A stretch of 64,000 nucleotides of DNA from JAIEPM01 sp964546815 (GCA_964546815.1 CAZJLR010000030.1:4041-68040), one strand, 5' to 3'. Positions 49,538 through 59,414 are shown, counted from the stretch's first letter. Notes: generated by a model not told the origin, from the letters alone. Made by a program: numbers and translations.

Positions 49538-51751
49538 ATGGCTGCGCCAGAAACATTCTTAGGTGTGGTACTTGCAGATCGATATGAAATCAGGTCTGTA
49601 CTTGGACAGGGGCAGGGTGGCATGGTTTTTAAAGCCCTGCATCGCCAACTCGACCGTTTTGTTGCAGTTAAACTGCTCAACCCCCAAAACACTGACGACA
49701 AAACAGCATACATGCGCTTTGAACGCGAAGCTCATTCGATCGGTCGCCTGAACCACCCTAACATTGTCACAGTAATAGATGTAGGTCGCTTTCAAAACGA
49801 ACGACCTTTTCTAGTTATGGATTACATTGAAGGTCAAGACCTGCAAGACCTGGTTGGGAAAGAGGGACGCCTGCCCATCGGCAGATCATTGCGTCTTTGC
49901 GCGCAAGTTTGCTCGGCACTTTACCACGCGCACAAACGTGGAGTAGTTCATCGAGACCTGAAGCCACGCAACATAATGATTATCGATGCAGAGGACATCA
50001 ATGACTTTGTAAAACTTGTAGACTTCGGAATTGCAAAAAATAATGGCTCCGAAGAATTCAACGAGGCTCTTACACTTGACGGCTATGTTGTCGGAACGCC
50101 GCTCTACATGGCGCCCGAACAATGTTGCAACGGCAAGGTCGACGCGCGCACAGACATTTATGCCCTTTGTGCAGTTCTTTTCAAAATGATTACTGGGGTC
50201 ACTCCAATTGGCGGCAGCAACCTTGGCGAAATTATGCACAACCAAATTACTGCCATGCCACTTAGTTTTGAAGAAGCATGTCCTTACGTGCAAGTGCCTT
50301 TAGAGATTCAGCAAGTAATTTACAAAGGGCTTTCCAAAAAGGCAGAGTCACGACAGGAAAGCATGGCTCAATTGCGAGCAGAGCTCAATGAGGCATTTGC
50401 TCGCGTGGCTACAACTTTGGGACAAGATGCACTGGGAACACCAAGTAATGATCAAAGCAATGATTTGCAAGAACAAAAAAATAGCTTTGAGGCATTGAGA
50501 AATGCTGCCGTTGCCGGAGACCCTATCGCGCAATACGAATTAGTGATCAGACTTGAACATGGGCAGGGATGCATTGCCAATCCAGTAGAAGCGAAAAGGT
50601 GGCTGGTTTACGCGGCGCAAAACGGTCTTCGTGAAGCTCAATGGCGCATAGGCGACCATTTGCTGCGCGGCGATGAGGGCTTTGAAAATAGACCAGAAGA
50701 AGCCGTAAGCTGGCTGACAAAATCTGCCGAACAAGGTTATGACGCAGCTCAATTCACTCTCGGTTGGTGTTTCGAACACGGCTTAGGCACAAATGCAAAC
50801 TTGCAAACTGCTTGCCACTGGTATCAAAAGGCTGCCAAACAAGGCAACGCATATGCAATAGAACAATTACGTCTTTGCCTGGAAAAAGTCGGGGAACCAA
50901 CAGCCTCAATCAGCACAGCCGACAAAATGGCAGAAACAGAAATGGAAGTGGACGACCCGGAAACACTCTATAAGCTTGGCTGCAAATTACGAGACAGCGG
51001 TCACAGGTCTGACGATAAAGCTAAAGCTTTGCACCTATTTAAGCGGGCAGCAGCACTGGGGCACGACAGGGCTCATCTCGACTATATTTGCGTCGCGCTA
51101 AACCATGCAAGTGAAGTCGAGGAAAAACGCCTGGCTTTCAAAAACCTCGAATCAGCACATGCAGAAAACAATTCAGCAGCATCGCTTATTTTGGCGGCAT
51201 GTCTTCGCAGCGGCATTTCATGTGAAAAAAATCCACAACGAGCCATGAGTCTACTTGAAGACCTCGCCATAAACAGAAACTTTCCTGCGGCAAAAACTGT
51301 ACTGGCAGCGGCACTTTTGGCGGGCGATGGAACGCAGCGAAATATTCCCAGAGGAATAACATTATTGAAACAGGCTGCAGAAGAAGGCGAGCCCACAGCA
51401 CAGTGGAAATTTGCCATCTGCAATCGTAACGGTGTTGGTGTAACAAAAGACCAGCGCAACGCTGAACTTTACTTTCAAAAAGCGGCTGAAGCCGGTTTTC
51501 CACAAGGTGTCGAAGATATGTGGAAGCCGCTGGCATTATCGTTTAGTGAAGCGGTTCAAATTTTTAAATCGTTAACAGCCAGCGGCAACAAAAACGCATT
51601 TTACTGGTTGGGAATTTGCTATGAACGAGGGCTGGGCGTACCTCAAGATACTAATCTTGCTTTGAGCAACTATGAGCAAGCCTATTCTAAGGGACTGCAA
51701 TCAGGGCAAGCAGCATTAGAACGCATCAAAGCGAACTCAACGTCTCAATGA
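49538..51751 (+). CDS. Soluble serine/threonine kinase with Sel1 repeats
   Basis: 737 residues; AGGGAAGAC before the ATG. The kinase domain (about 16-275) has GQGQGGMVF, VAVKLL (Lys48), HRDLKPRN, DFGIAK and the APEQ segment, all expected residues present. The C-terminal half (about 320-735) holds around nine Sel1-like repeats of 36 residues with the typical A-x-x-G-x-x-x-A-x-x-x-L-G pattern, which bind partner proteins. No transmembrane helix is seen, unlike the kinase at 2770-5193. It is predicted to be cytosolic, with the repeats recruiting substrates. A sensor is not evident. Confidence 0.94.
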   Translation: MAAPETFLGVVLADRYEIRSVLGQGQGGMVFKALHRQLDRFVAVKLLNPQNTDDKTAYMRFEREAHSIGRLNHPNIVTVIDVGRFQNERPFLVMDYIEGQDLQDLVGKEGRLPIGRSLRLCAQVCSALYHAHKRGVVHRDLKPRNIMIIDAEDINDFVKLVDFGIAKNNGSEEFNEALTLDGYVVGTPLYMAPEQCCNGKVDARTDIYALCAVLFKMITGVTPIGGSNLGEIMHNQITAMPLSFEEACPYVQVPLEIQQVIYKGLSKKAESRQESMAQLRAELNEAFARVATTLGQDALGTPSNDQSNDLQEQKNSFEALRNAAVAGDPIAQYELVIRLEHGQGCIANPVEAKRWLVYAAQNGLREAQWRIGDHLLRGDEGFENRPEEAVSWLTKSAEQGYDAAQFTLGWCFEHGLGTNANLQTACHWYQKAAKQGNAYAIEQLRLCLEKVGEPTASISTADKMAETEMEVDDPETLYKLGCKLRDSGHRSDDKAKALHLFKRAAALGHDRAHLDYICVALNHASEVEEKRLAFKNLESAHAENNSAASLILAACLRSGISCEKNPQRAMSLLEDLAINRNFPAAKTVLAAALLAGDGTQRNIPRGITLLKQAAEEGEPTAQWKFAICNRNGVGVTKDQRNAELYFQKAAEAGFPQGVEDMWKPLALSFSEAVQIFKSLTASGNKNAFYWLGICYERGLGVPQDTNLALSNYEQAYSKGLQSGQAALERIKANSTSQ

Positions 51752-51763
51752 AAAGGATTTGTT

Positions 51764-52264
51764 TTACATAGACATCTGCAATTTCACATTTCTGAATTGC
51801 ATCGCTTGTTCAACCTCATTGTTGTTTGCTCCAAATCCGTAAGCTCTGCGTACACGCGCAATAGTTTGGAGTGCGCGGCAGTATACAAATGGATTTTCAT
51901 CGTCGCAAAGCATAGACAGAATTTCCATCGGCAAATTGTGATTTTCAGCAAGTGCATAACGTACATCGGGATGATTATCTTGTGCCAAAATTCTCAAACT
52001 CGAAATTGGTGTATTTGGATTTTCAGAAACATGTTCGCGCACGCGCGGCGAATGATGCATGGCGAGGCGTTCTAAAATTGAAGGGTGGAGAAAGCTATCT
52101 TCAGCAAGCTTACATAAATACTTGATAGACTCCTCACGAAAGCGATTATCAGCCAAGCGTTTGCTTGTACATTCAGATGAATCTTGTGACCCCCCATTCG
52201 ATTCCAAAAGCTGTATCGAGTTGCAGAGGCTCTTGAGAAATTCGATTGGATCTTCGCTGGGCAT
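51764..52264 (-). CDS. LRV/HEAT-type leucine-rich repeat variant protein
   Basis: 166 residues with AGGAGG eight bases before the ATG. Residues about 55-140 hold three to four leucine-rich variant repeats of the pattern LxxLAxxxxxxVRxxVAxNxxxPxxxLxxL (for example PRVREHVSENPNTPISSLRIL), which stack as alpha/3-10 helices and serve as protein-binding surfaces. No Fe-S Cys cluster is present, unlike Azotobacter LRV. It is cytosolic. It converges on the Sel1-repeat kinase gene with 12 bp between stops. Its partner is unknown. Confidence 0.8.
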   Translation of the reverse strand: MPSEDPIEFLKSLCNSIQLLESNGGSQDSSECTSKRLADNRFREESIKYLCKLAEDSFLHPSILERLAMHHSPRVREHVSENPNTPISSLRILAQDNHPDVRYALAENHNLPMEILSMLCDDENPFVYCRALQTIARVRRAYGFGANNNEVEQAMQFRNVKLQMSM

Positions 52265-52334
52265 GGGATTTTTCCTCCTTTATGCTCATACTGTTAGTGT
52301 TGCCGAATGCACCATAACAATTCAATTGGAGTAA

Positions 52335-52451
52335 ATGCTCTTCAGCGATTGCAGCCTAAAGCCGATGCTGACGCCCTCAAGCGAATGGCAGTATCCTCTT
52401 GCAGTGTTGGAAGAGATTGCTCTAGACTCTTTGTATTCCATTTTTGAGTAG
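52335..52451 (+). CDS. Possible small protein (38 residues) upstream of the CHASE2 kinase
   Basis: A short frame beginning ATG at 52335 with GGAG four bases upstream (tight spacing) and ending 16-25 bp before the CHASE2 kinase start. Composition is mixed, with no membrane helix and no recognised motif. It could be a leader peptide that couples translation, or chance. I list it because the ribosome-binding site is good and the position is upstream of a regulatory gene. Confidence 0.3.
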   Translation: MLFSDCSLKPMLTPSSEWQYPLAVLEEIALDSLYSIFE

Positions 52452-52475
52452 TGGAATCAGTTAAAAGTGAAACAA

Positions 52476-54821
52476 ATGAGCAAACCGAGTTTTATCGAAA
52501 CAGTCGGCTTGAGGCCCTACGCTAGCCTCTTTCTCGTGTTTGCTCTGGTTGCATTTTGCACAGGATTACTTTTTGATTTAAGCGGCATTTTGCATAGAGC
52601 AGAACTGCAGACCATAGACAGAATGTTCGAAGCACGGCGATGGATTGCCTGGACAGCAGAAGGACTAAATCGGCTAAAACCTGCTGCATTGCTGGAATAT
52701 CACGAGAAGCACGAAATTCCTAGACGCTGGTGGGCTTGGGATTACACACTCAGTTGGCTTATTGAGCCTAACCATATTCCAGTAAAACACAAGATTGTTA
52801 TTTTCAATCATCTGCTGGAAGATGAGCCGCCTCTTGAAGCGCTGCACGATCATCCCTGGATGAAAGCACTTATGCAATATCCCTTGTCCAGAGCAAAGCT
52901 GGCAGAAACAATCGAATTTTTAGCTAAGTCCGGAGCGAAATTGATTGTTTTAGATAACGACTTTCCGCAATACACGGACGAAGATATGATTCTTGCCAGA
53001 ACAATCCACAAGGCTGAAAATGGCGAGCTTACTGGAAAGCCAATTCCTGTTTTGATGGCTGCAACTGTTAATCACCGAAGCTTTGCCAATGTGCTGCAAC
53101 TTGAGTTAAATTCTGGTCCTGAAGGCATACTGAAATGCCTGGAACAATTAGAGCCCGGTGTTGATGTGCAATCAAAATATACTGGCACCACAAGCATGAT
53201 ACTTGATGAAGACCAGGTTGTAAGGCGTGTTGCATGCATATTGCCTTCGCGCTCAAGTGATGACAAAGAATCACTAACGCTAAAGTCTATAAGTGCAATT
53301 CACGAGTCGCTGCCAGAAGACTTACCAAAAGAAATGGATATAGATTTTGCCGGGCCGCCTAATTCTGAGCTTTATCCGGTGCGTCCATTTTCATATTTGT
53401 TAGACCCCGAAATAAAAAAGCGCATAGCCAATCCGCCAGCAGGTTCAACTGACGTAAGCCTGCCCGGCGCCATAGTTATTATAGGAGACGGAGTCAGCGA
53501 CCTCTATCCAACACCGTATACAAACCTGGGCGTCAATTTGATGAGCGGACCAGAAATTCTCGCACAATCGATTGATACTATTGCTCGCCAATCGTGGCGT
53601 TATAGACTCAACTCAGCAATGAGCATTGCTTACACGGCTCTTTGCGCAATGGGCGGCGGGCTCTTGCTTTGCGCCTGGAAACGCTTTTACTCCCCTCGTT
53701 TTCACGCTGCAAAATACAACATCATGAAGCTGGGTCTGGACTTAGCTTGCACCTTGAGCATTGTGGCAATTTCTTATGCAGTAGCTTTATACTTCTTTTG
53801 TTATGCTCGAATAATAGTACCGGTGGTGGTGCCGGCAATCTCATTGATGTTCGCATCACTTGCTACTGCTTTTTGGGAACGAGAAAATGAAAGGTCACAA
53901 GCATTGAAACAAGAGCTAGCGCATGCAGAAGAGAGACTGATCTTGCAGCATGAAAAGCACGAAGAAGAGCTAAAACGACAAGTCGCTGAAGCGCAGGTCT
54001 TAGTTGTAAAACAAGACGAACAAAGACGAAAAGAATTTGTCCGCAAAATCAATCACGATCTCAAAGCCCCAGTAACAGTTATGAGTTGGATTCTTTCAAA
54101 ATTAAAACAAGGTGGACTAAACTCAGAATCAGCACCGGAAAAATTAGAACGACTGGCAAAAACATCCGATAGACTTGTAGATCTTTTGCATGAGCTCGCA
54201 TGCAGCTATGAAGCCGGTGAAAGCGCAGATACAACTAACTCAGGTGTTGAACCGTGCCAACTCAATAAGATATTGCAAGATTGCATAGCCATGGCAAATC
54301 CACTTGCCGAAATGAAAGAAAGCAGCATTCAGTTAAAAATACCCGAAAGAATTTTATGGGTAAATGCAAGCCCACTTCAGGTAGCACGCATCTTTGATAA
54401 TTTAATTCGTAATGCCATTATTCACAATCCCAAACGTACAACGATTTTAGTTGAAGCCAGGTCCAGAGCACACGTGCATCAAATCAGCATCGCTGATAAC
54501 GGCGCAGGTATTTCTCAAGACAAATTAGAACATATATTCGATAAGGAATATGCCGAAAGTTTTCGCACAACAGAGGGCGAAGGAATGGGCTTGCAAATTG
54601 TCAAATCATTCGTCGAAGCGATGGGAGGAAAAATAAGTCTTAAAAGCGAAGCAGGTTGTGGAACGACCTTCACAGTCTCATTGCCCTCAGGTCATATAGA
54701 ACCCGGTGGCGAATCACAGGAAGCAGGAGAAGAATTATATTCTTCGGGTCGACAATTCTTGCCCAAGGAATCCCTTGTTACAGCGAGTTCAATCGAAAAC
54801 AGAGGACCAGAGCATGATTAG
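52476..54821 (+). CDS. CHASE2-domain histidine kinase
   Basis: 781 residues from the ATG at 52476; a GTG at 52467 is an alternative. After one transmembrane helix (about 18-37) comes a large CHASE2 extracytoplasmic domain (about 45-375), recognised by ELQTIDRMFEARR, the KIVIF strand, KSGAKLIVLDNDF and VVIIGD-like IGDGVSDLYPTPY. Three transmembrane helices (about 385-465) lead to a coiled coil and a HisKA domain with NHDLKAPV, then an ATPase domain with NLIRNAIIH, DNGAGIS and GEGMGLQIV. The response regulator gene overlaps its 3' end by 8 bp, so they form a two-component pair. The CHASE2 ligand is unknown. Confidence 0.93.
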   Translation: MSKPSFIETVGLRPYASLFLVFALVAFCTGLLFDLSGILHRAELQTIDRMFEARRWIAWTAEGLNRLKPAALLEYHEKHEIPRRWWAWDYTLSWLIEPNHIPVKHKIVIFNHLLEDEPPLEALHDHPWMKALMQYPLSRAKLAETIEFLAKSGAKLIVLDNDFPQYTDEDMILARTIHKAENGELTGKPIPVLMAATVNHRSFANVLQLELNSGPEGILKCLEQLEPGVDVQSKYTGTTSMILDEDQVVRRVACILPSRSSDDKESLTLKSISAIHESLPEDLPKEMDIDFAGPPNSELYPVRPFSYLLDPEIKKRIANPPAGSTDVSLPGAIVIIGDGVSDLYPTPYTNLGVNLMSGPEILAQSIDTIARQSWRYRLNSAMSIAYTALCAMGGGLLLCAWKRFYSPRFHAAKYNIMKLGLDLACTLSIVAISYAVALYFFCYARIIVPVVVPAISLMFASLATAFWERENERSQALKQELAHAEERLILQHEKHEEELKRQVAEAQVLVVKQDEQRRKEFVRKINHDLKAPVTVMSWILSKLKQGGLNSESAPEKLERLAKTSDRLVDLLHELACSYEAGESADTTNSGVEPCQLNKILQDCIAMANPLAEMKESSIQLKIPERILWVNASPLQVARIFDNLIRNAIIHNPKRTTILVEARSRAHVHQISIADNGAGISQDKLEHIFDKEYAESFRTTEGEGMGLQIVKSFVEAMGGKISLKSEAGCGTTFTVSLPSGHIEPGGESQEAGEELYSSGRQFLPKESLVTASSIENRGPEHD

Positions 54822-55551
54822 TATTTTAATTGTCGAAGATGATGTTGATTTTGCCGAAATATTGAAAGAGTGCCTTGAGGAAGATGCTGCTTGCCAGGTT
54901 CTTGCGATTTTGAAAAACGAGCATGACGCTCAAAGTTGGATTCACTCAAACGACCTGAAGCACGTCGACTGCGCACTGGTAGACCTGGTAATTCCAAAAG
55001 CCCCAGGTCAAAAAGAAGCAAACTCTATGGCAGGATTGCGCATTGTGAAAGAACTCCGCCAGGCTGACGGCTTCAAAGGAACAATATTGGTACTAACAAA
55101 CTCCAGGCTTTTAGAGGACGGCGAACGTGCGCTGCAAGCCGGTTGCGACGGGTATTTATGCAAGCATGCACCGATGGCTGAAATTCCCTCGATGGTTGCA
55201 GAATTGAAATTGGCAATGCAAGGCCATGTCGTACTGGTGTCGAGAGAAATGCGACATGTATTCATAAGAGAAGAACTCTCCACGAAAGAAGCACGGCTCA
55301 TGGAATTGGTCAACGAGGGCTGTTCTTGGGCTGAAATCGCCCAAGAACTGGGCTACAAATCGGCCAATGCAGCAGCTACAATCGGCTATCGCGTATTCGA
55401 CAAAATTCTCGAACCATATGATGAGCAGAAAAACGTTGATGGCAATAATGATAAGAAACGCATTCGCGCACTTGAGAAATGGCGTATTCGTACAAGACGA
55501 CCATCTCCAAGCGCAGTAAGTGCAAGAGCCGGCGATCACGCTGATTCCTAG
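54814..55551 (+). CDS. Response regulator with LuxR-like HTH, partner of the CHASE2 kinase
   Basis: 245 residues from the ATG at 54814, overlapping the kinase stop by 8 bp. The receiver domain (1-125) has the acidic pair in VEDDVDF, the phospho-acceptor Asp in CALVDLVIP, the Thr in LVLTNS and the Lys in YLCKHAP, all in order. The C-terminal part (about 150-205) carries a helix-turn-helix of the LuxR/NarL type (LSTKEARLMELVNEGCSWAEIAQELG), followed by a basic tail. It is likely a transcription factor activated by the CHASE2 kinase. Confidence 0.9.
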   Translation: MISILIVEDDVDFAEILKECLEEDAACQVLAILKNEHDAQSWIHSNDLKHVDCALVDLVIPKAPGQKEANSMAGLRIVKELRQADGFKGTILVLTNSRLLEDGERALQAGCDGYLCKHAPMAEIPSMVAELKLAMQGHVVLVSREMRHVFIREELSTKEARLMELVNEGCSWAEIAQELGYKSANAAATIGYRVFDKILEPYDEQKNVDGNNDKKRIRALEKWRIRTRRPSPSAVSARAGDHADS

Positions 55552-55558
55552 CCGTTAT

Positions 55559-57004
55559 TCAAGCACCTCTAATAGGATTAGTTTCAGAGTCTTGAGCGCT
55601 GTTGTAAATATTGCTGAGCGAATTTGCTTTTATAAACTCGACAACAACCCTGGCGCCCAGTCCTCCCTGCCCGCTATCTATAAAGACTCTGGCATTATGA
55701 GAACGAGCAATTTCACTGACTATCGCAAGTCCCAAGCCGCTGCCGCTTACACCGCTTCCTAGAATGCGATAAAAGCGTTCAAAAACACGCTCACGTTCTT
55801 CCACCGGAATACCAGGCCCGCTGTCTTCCACCTGAAGACGCACAGTTTCTCCCAATTCTACCGAAACGCATACAGTGCCGCCAACAGGAGTATACAAAAC
55901 AGCATTTTCAACAATATTGATGACAAGCTCTTGCAGGCTTCCCTTATCACCAAGAACGTAAGCACGATTTGCCGCAGACTCAAAAGAAATATCGATGTTC
56001 TTTTCCACGGCTGCAACAACAAGACTTGAAGTTGCCTCAGAAGCGATATCGTTGAGGTCTAAGACCTGATGATCTGCCTGACCGGCCGCATCAGGTTCTG
56101 CTTTAGCTAAAGCAAGCAATCTGTTAACCAGGTGCGTAGTTCTGTCTGCACCTGCATCTAGCTGCTTTAATACTTCAGCAGCATTTTCATTGGTGTCGAG
56201 TTTCTTCAAAAGTCCGATGTAAGTTTTCAATCCGGCAAGTGGTGTGCGCAATTGATGCGCAGCATTTGCCACAAAACGCTGTTTTGCTTCGAGGTCTTCT
56301 CTAAGCAAAATCAATAGCCCGTTGATCGATCTAACAAGTGGACGAACTTCAGTTGGTGCCTCATCTTCATCAAGCGGTCGTAAGTCATTTTGCGAGCGCG
56401 CAGCAACAGCATTCCTCAACAAATCAAGCCTGCTCAAGCCTCTCGTTACACCAAACCAAACCGCCGTTGCACCGAAAGAAATGAGTACAAGCTGTGAAAG
56501 AGCCGTATTAAAAAGAATGTGGTTTGCTAATGCTTTTCTAGAACGAAGAGTCTCGGCAACTTGAACATACACACGATGTGATGGCGATTCTTCAACAAAC
56601 ACTTCTGTTAAAACAGTGCGGACAGGCTCACCATCTACTGCACTAAAGCCCCACTGTGCCGTTTCAAAATCAGGCAATTCTTTAGGAAGAGGAAGAGCTG
56701 AGTCGCCCTCAATAAGCTTGCCCTCGTATGAAATTACTTGATAGTAAAACTTGTCTTTGAAATTATGCCGCAGCAAATTTATCACCGCCGGTGGCATATC
56801 AACATCGACGCGCCCGTCTTTTATACGCAATCTTCCAACAACAGAATCGGAAGAATTTACCAGCTGGTCATCATAAATTTCGTCAGCATAAGATTCAGCA
56901 AGGAAGTAGGTCGCAACGGCGCTTAGAATTCCCAGAATGCTTAGCGGCACCAGCAGCCAGTAAAGTAGCTGCTTTCGTATTGAACGCTCACTTTGCTTTT
57001 TCAA
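55559..57004 (-). CDS. Sensor histidine kinase of an OmpR-type pair
   Basis: 481 residues. Two transmembrane helices (about 14-34 and 170-190) bracket a periplasmic sensor region of about 135 residues. A HAMP-like linker leads to a HisKA domain with AHQLRTPL and an ATPase domain with NIVENAVLY, DSGPGIP, FYRILGS and GSGLGLAIV. The layout matches QseC/PhoQ-type sensors. Its start overlaps the response regulator gene by 17 bp, so the regulator is upstream in one operon. The gene converges on the CHASE2 regulator gene with 7 bp between stops. Confidence 0.94.
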   Translation of the reverse strand: MKKQSERSIRKQLLYWLLVPLSILGILSAVATYFLAESYADEIYDDQLVNSSDSVVGRLRIKDGRVDVDMPPAVINLLRHNFKDKFYYQVISYEGKLIEGDSALPLPKELPDFETAQWGFSAVDGEPVRTVLTEVFVEESPSHRVYVQVAETLRSRKALANHILFNTALSQLVLISFGATAVWFGVTRGLSRLDLLRNAVAARSQNDLRPLDEDEAPTEVRPLVRSINGLLILLREDLEAKQRFVANAAHQLRTPLAGLKTYIGLLKKLDTNENAAEVLKQLDAGADRTTHLVNRLLALAKAEPDAAGQADHQVLDLNDIASEATSSLVVAAVEKNIDISFESAANRAYVLGDKGSLQELVINIVENAVLYTPVGGTVCVSVELGETVRLQVEDSGPGIPVEERERVFERFYRILGSGVSGSGLGLAIVSEIARSHNARVFIDSGQGGLGARVVVEFIKANSLSNIYNSAQDSETNPIRGA

Positions 57005-57656
57005 CTAAATATCCAAGACCTCTCATTGTGCGCAAATTGAGATCGGTATTTTCCAATTTCTTTCTCAGACGATGGATAATAATTTCGATTGCGTTGTGAG
57101 TAACTTCCATTTCCCAATTCGAAAGATGATCTGCTAGCTGTGCCTTGGTGACTATCATTCCCACACGTTGAAGCAGAACTTCAAGTGCAGCCAGCTCGCG
57201 AGCCGATAGTTCTATCATCTCTCCATTTACAGTCAGGTGGCGTTCGACTGTATCAAACTCTAGAGAGCCATGCTTAACAATAGTGCGATTGTTCCACAAA
57301 TCTTTTCTCAGTAGCGCTCTGATGCGCGCTTCTAATTCAGGCAAATCAAAAGGCTTGGTCAAATAATCGTTAGCCCCAAGGTCTAGCCCCTTAACTCTGT
57401 CTTGCAACGTGTCTCTGGCTGTGAGCACAAGCACTGGAAATGCCTGCCCTCTCCCGCGCATTCTTTTCAAAACTTCCAGCCCATCGAGTCCGGGCAGACC
57501 AAGGTCGAGAATAACGAGATCGTAAGAGCCGGTTTTTGCGGCATGATCTGCCTCAATGCCACCGAACACTTTGTCGACGGCATAACCACCGCTGTGCAAA
57601 GCCAGAGTGATTGCATCAGAAAGGTAGTTATCGTCCTCGGCTAAAAGAATTCGCAT
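56988..57656 (-). CDS. OmpR/PhoB-family response regulator
   Basis: 222 residues from the ATG at 57656 (GAGAG upstream). The receiver domain (1-115) has the AEDD acidic pair, phospho-acceptor Asp in VILDLGLPG, Thr in VLTARD and Lys in LTKPFD. The winged-helix domain (about 125-220) ends with NAIEIIIHRLRKKL and GLGYLVE, standard for OmpR/PhoB. It is the cognate regulator of the overlapping sensor kinase downstream, and probably autoregulates the operon from the divergent region at 57657-57971. Confidence 0.96.
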   Translation of the reverse strand: MRILLAEDDNYLSDAITLALHSGGYAVDKVFGGIEADHAAKTGSYDLVILDLGLPGLDGLEVLKRMRGRGQAFPVLVLTARDTLQDRVKGLDLGANDYLTKPFDLPELEARIRALLRKDLWNNRTIVKHGSLEFDTVERHLTVNGEMIELSARELAALEVLLQRVGMIVTKAQLADHLSNWEMEVTHNAIEIIIHRLRKKLENTDLNLRTMRGLGYLVEKAK

Positions 57657-57916
57657 TTTTTCTCTCGCTTTAAAGCGTCTACTGTAATTGTACAAGAACA
57701 AGACAGTTGCTCGTCGCAATGCGTATTTGCAGCTCAGCAATTGTCCACACTAACATATTAGCTGGCCAACCTTTCTTTTAGCTTTCAAAATCAAGCCTGG
57801 GCGCCTGGAAGCCAGTCTGCGCATGGTTTTTCAGTCATCGCGTAAGCACGGGTCCTTTCAAGAACAATTGCTGCCTCTCATCTCCTGACAAGCAGCAAAA
57901 ACCGTTCTGGGAGTAG

Positions 57917-57946
57917 TTGGCAATAATGAAGAAGATTTCGTATAAT
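57917..57946 (+). promoter_or_regulatory. Sigma-70-like promoter of the gene at 57972
   Basis: TTGGCA (57917-57922) and TATAAT (57941-57946) are separated by 18 bp, giving a near-consensus promoter. Transcription would begin around 57953, leaving about 20 bases before the ATG at 57972 and favouring that start over a TTG at 57957. The rest of the 315-bp divergent gap (57657-57971) shows no gene or other clear element. Confidence 0.6.
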
Positions 57947-57971
57947 CTCATACACCTTGCGGTACAAGACC

Positions 57972-58928
57972 ATGCGACTTGCACTCAGTTTTTTTAGCGC
58001 CTTGTTTTGCCTGATTTTGCTGAATGTCCCTGCCATGGCTCAGGATAAGACCAGCGGGACAACACTGTACGGAGGCGTCGCTCATAGCGATGTGTTGCCT
58101 CATGTAGACGATGCACTGTCAAAACACCGTCAGGTCGTCAAAGCCAACCCAGCAAACGCAAAAGTGAGCGAAACAGGCAAGACAATGACACCTGTAAGCG
58201 ACCCTATTGCAGCACTGACTGGAATGACTACTCTTCAATCTGGAGTAAGCCAGGAAAAGCGAGCTTATCTGCCTATGACTGGCGTTGCTCAACCAACCAC
58301 AGACAATAACAAGGTTCTGAGCGGGCAAGTTCAAAAATATACAGCTGAATGGTTCATGATACCTAAATGGTTGGCAGGAAAATGGGCGAAAGCTGGTGAC
58401 TTAACCGTTTCACTTACTGATTTGCAATCTGGTCAAAAATCATTTCCAAACGAATGGGTCGACAACAAAATGCAGGCTAACTGGGGTCACCAGGTAGATA
58501 AAGCCGGCAATATCTGGCACGTAAACATTTTGCCGTCCGAGCGTGACGGACAATCGGCAGGCAAAACTGTGCGCTTTTTGACAGTGGTACAAAAATGCGA
58601 AAAAACTGATGAATCGTCCCTGGTTACACGTACTCAGTATGTAGTAAGTGAGGCCAATTTTTTGACAGGCCAGTCCATCGACATGTTCCAACAAGAATCG
58701 TTAAATCACTACATTTTGACACCGCAGCGAGACGTGGTGAACGTCAGTACAAACAGGGTCTTCAATTATCAGGGTATACCGCTTCGTGATGGTCAACTTA
58801 AAAGCGAATACAGCCGAATTGCAGAGTTTGTGACTGTTCCTGTGCTAAATGGCATCGACCTCAAAGAATCACTGAATGAATATTTGGATTCACACGGATT
58901 AACGCAGCTGAAAACGAGCGACGATTAG
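57972..58928 (+). CDS. Secreted protein of unknown function
   Basis: 318 residues from the ATG at 57972 (see promoter). A signal peptide (cleavage near AMAQ, about 24) is followed by a Thr/Ser/Ala-rich region of about 90 residues and a beta-rich domain (about 110-300) containing a KYTAEWFMIPKWLAGKW aromatic block, suggestive of a ligand-binding beta-barrel. No catalytic motif is visible. It is divergent from the OmpR operon, which may regulate it. No family recognised. Confidence 0.72.
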   Translation: MRLALSFFSALFCLILLNVPAMAQDKTSGTTLYGGVAHSDVLPHVDDALSKHRQVVKANPANAKVSETGKTMTPVSDPIAALTGMTTLQSGVSQEKRAYLPMTGVAQPTTDNNKVLSGQVQKYTAEWFMIPKWLAGKWAKAGDLTVSLTDLQSGQKSFPNEWVDNKMQANWGHQVDKAGNIWHVNILPSERDGQSAGKTVRFLTVVQKCEKTDESSLVTRTQYVVSEANFLTGQSIDMFQQESLNHYILTPQRDVVNVSTNRVFNYQGIPLRDGQLKSEYSRIAEFVTVPVLNGIDLKESLNEYLDSHGLTQLKTSDD

Positions 58929-58958
58929 AATCACATTTAGTCTGTTAGAATCGCCCAA

Positions 58959-59414
58959 TCAGGACATTGGAGGCGGAGCCACAGATCTCTCATTCAAGGC
59001 CAGCCAATCAGATATGTCTTGCAATGACATTTTTGAATATTTCAAAAACTGAATCAACACATCTTTGTCTTGTTTTGTGATTCGCACCTTTTCGCCTTCT
59101 TCCTGGTCATCACAGAGTGACGCGATGCTGTTGAAATAAACGCTCAAAAGTTTCAACATGGTGTACTCATCATTGCTATAAAGCTGTGGAGTGCTCATGG
59201 CCATAGCAAGTTCTTTTTTACTGATGCCGTCGTTGTTCGTATCGATTCTCGAAAAATTCTTTTCTATCAAGCGCGCCAGCAACGGTCCGTCGATAGCTTC
59301 GATTTTGGCATTTTCACTAGTTGATTTGGGAATGCCGTGATTGGCAACCATACTGACCATTTCTGCCATCATTTGCCCAGCAATAGTTTCTTTCATTTTT
59401 TTATTGATTATCAT
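58959..59414 (-). CDS. Small protein with EF-hand-like motif
   Basis: 151 residues; AGGTG eight bases before the ATG. No signal peptide; several amphipathic helices. Residues about 70-92 read SRIDTNNDGISKKELAMAM, an EF-hand-like loop (D-T-N-N-D-G-I-S-K-K-E) that is one residue shorter than the canonical 12-residue loop. A second helix-loop motif is not obvious. It could bind calcium, and it is comparable to the motif in the protein at 38547-38951. Function unknown. Confidence 0.65.
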   Translation of the reverse strand: MIINKKMKETIAGQMMAEMVSMVANHGIPKSTSENAKIEAIDGPLLARLIEKNFSRIDTNNDGISKKELAMAMSTPQLYSNDEYTMLKLLSVYFNSIASLCDDQEEGEKVRITKQDKDVLIQFLKYSKMSLQDISDWLALNERSVAPPPMS

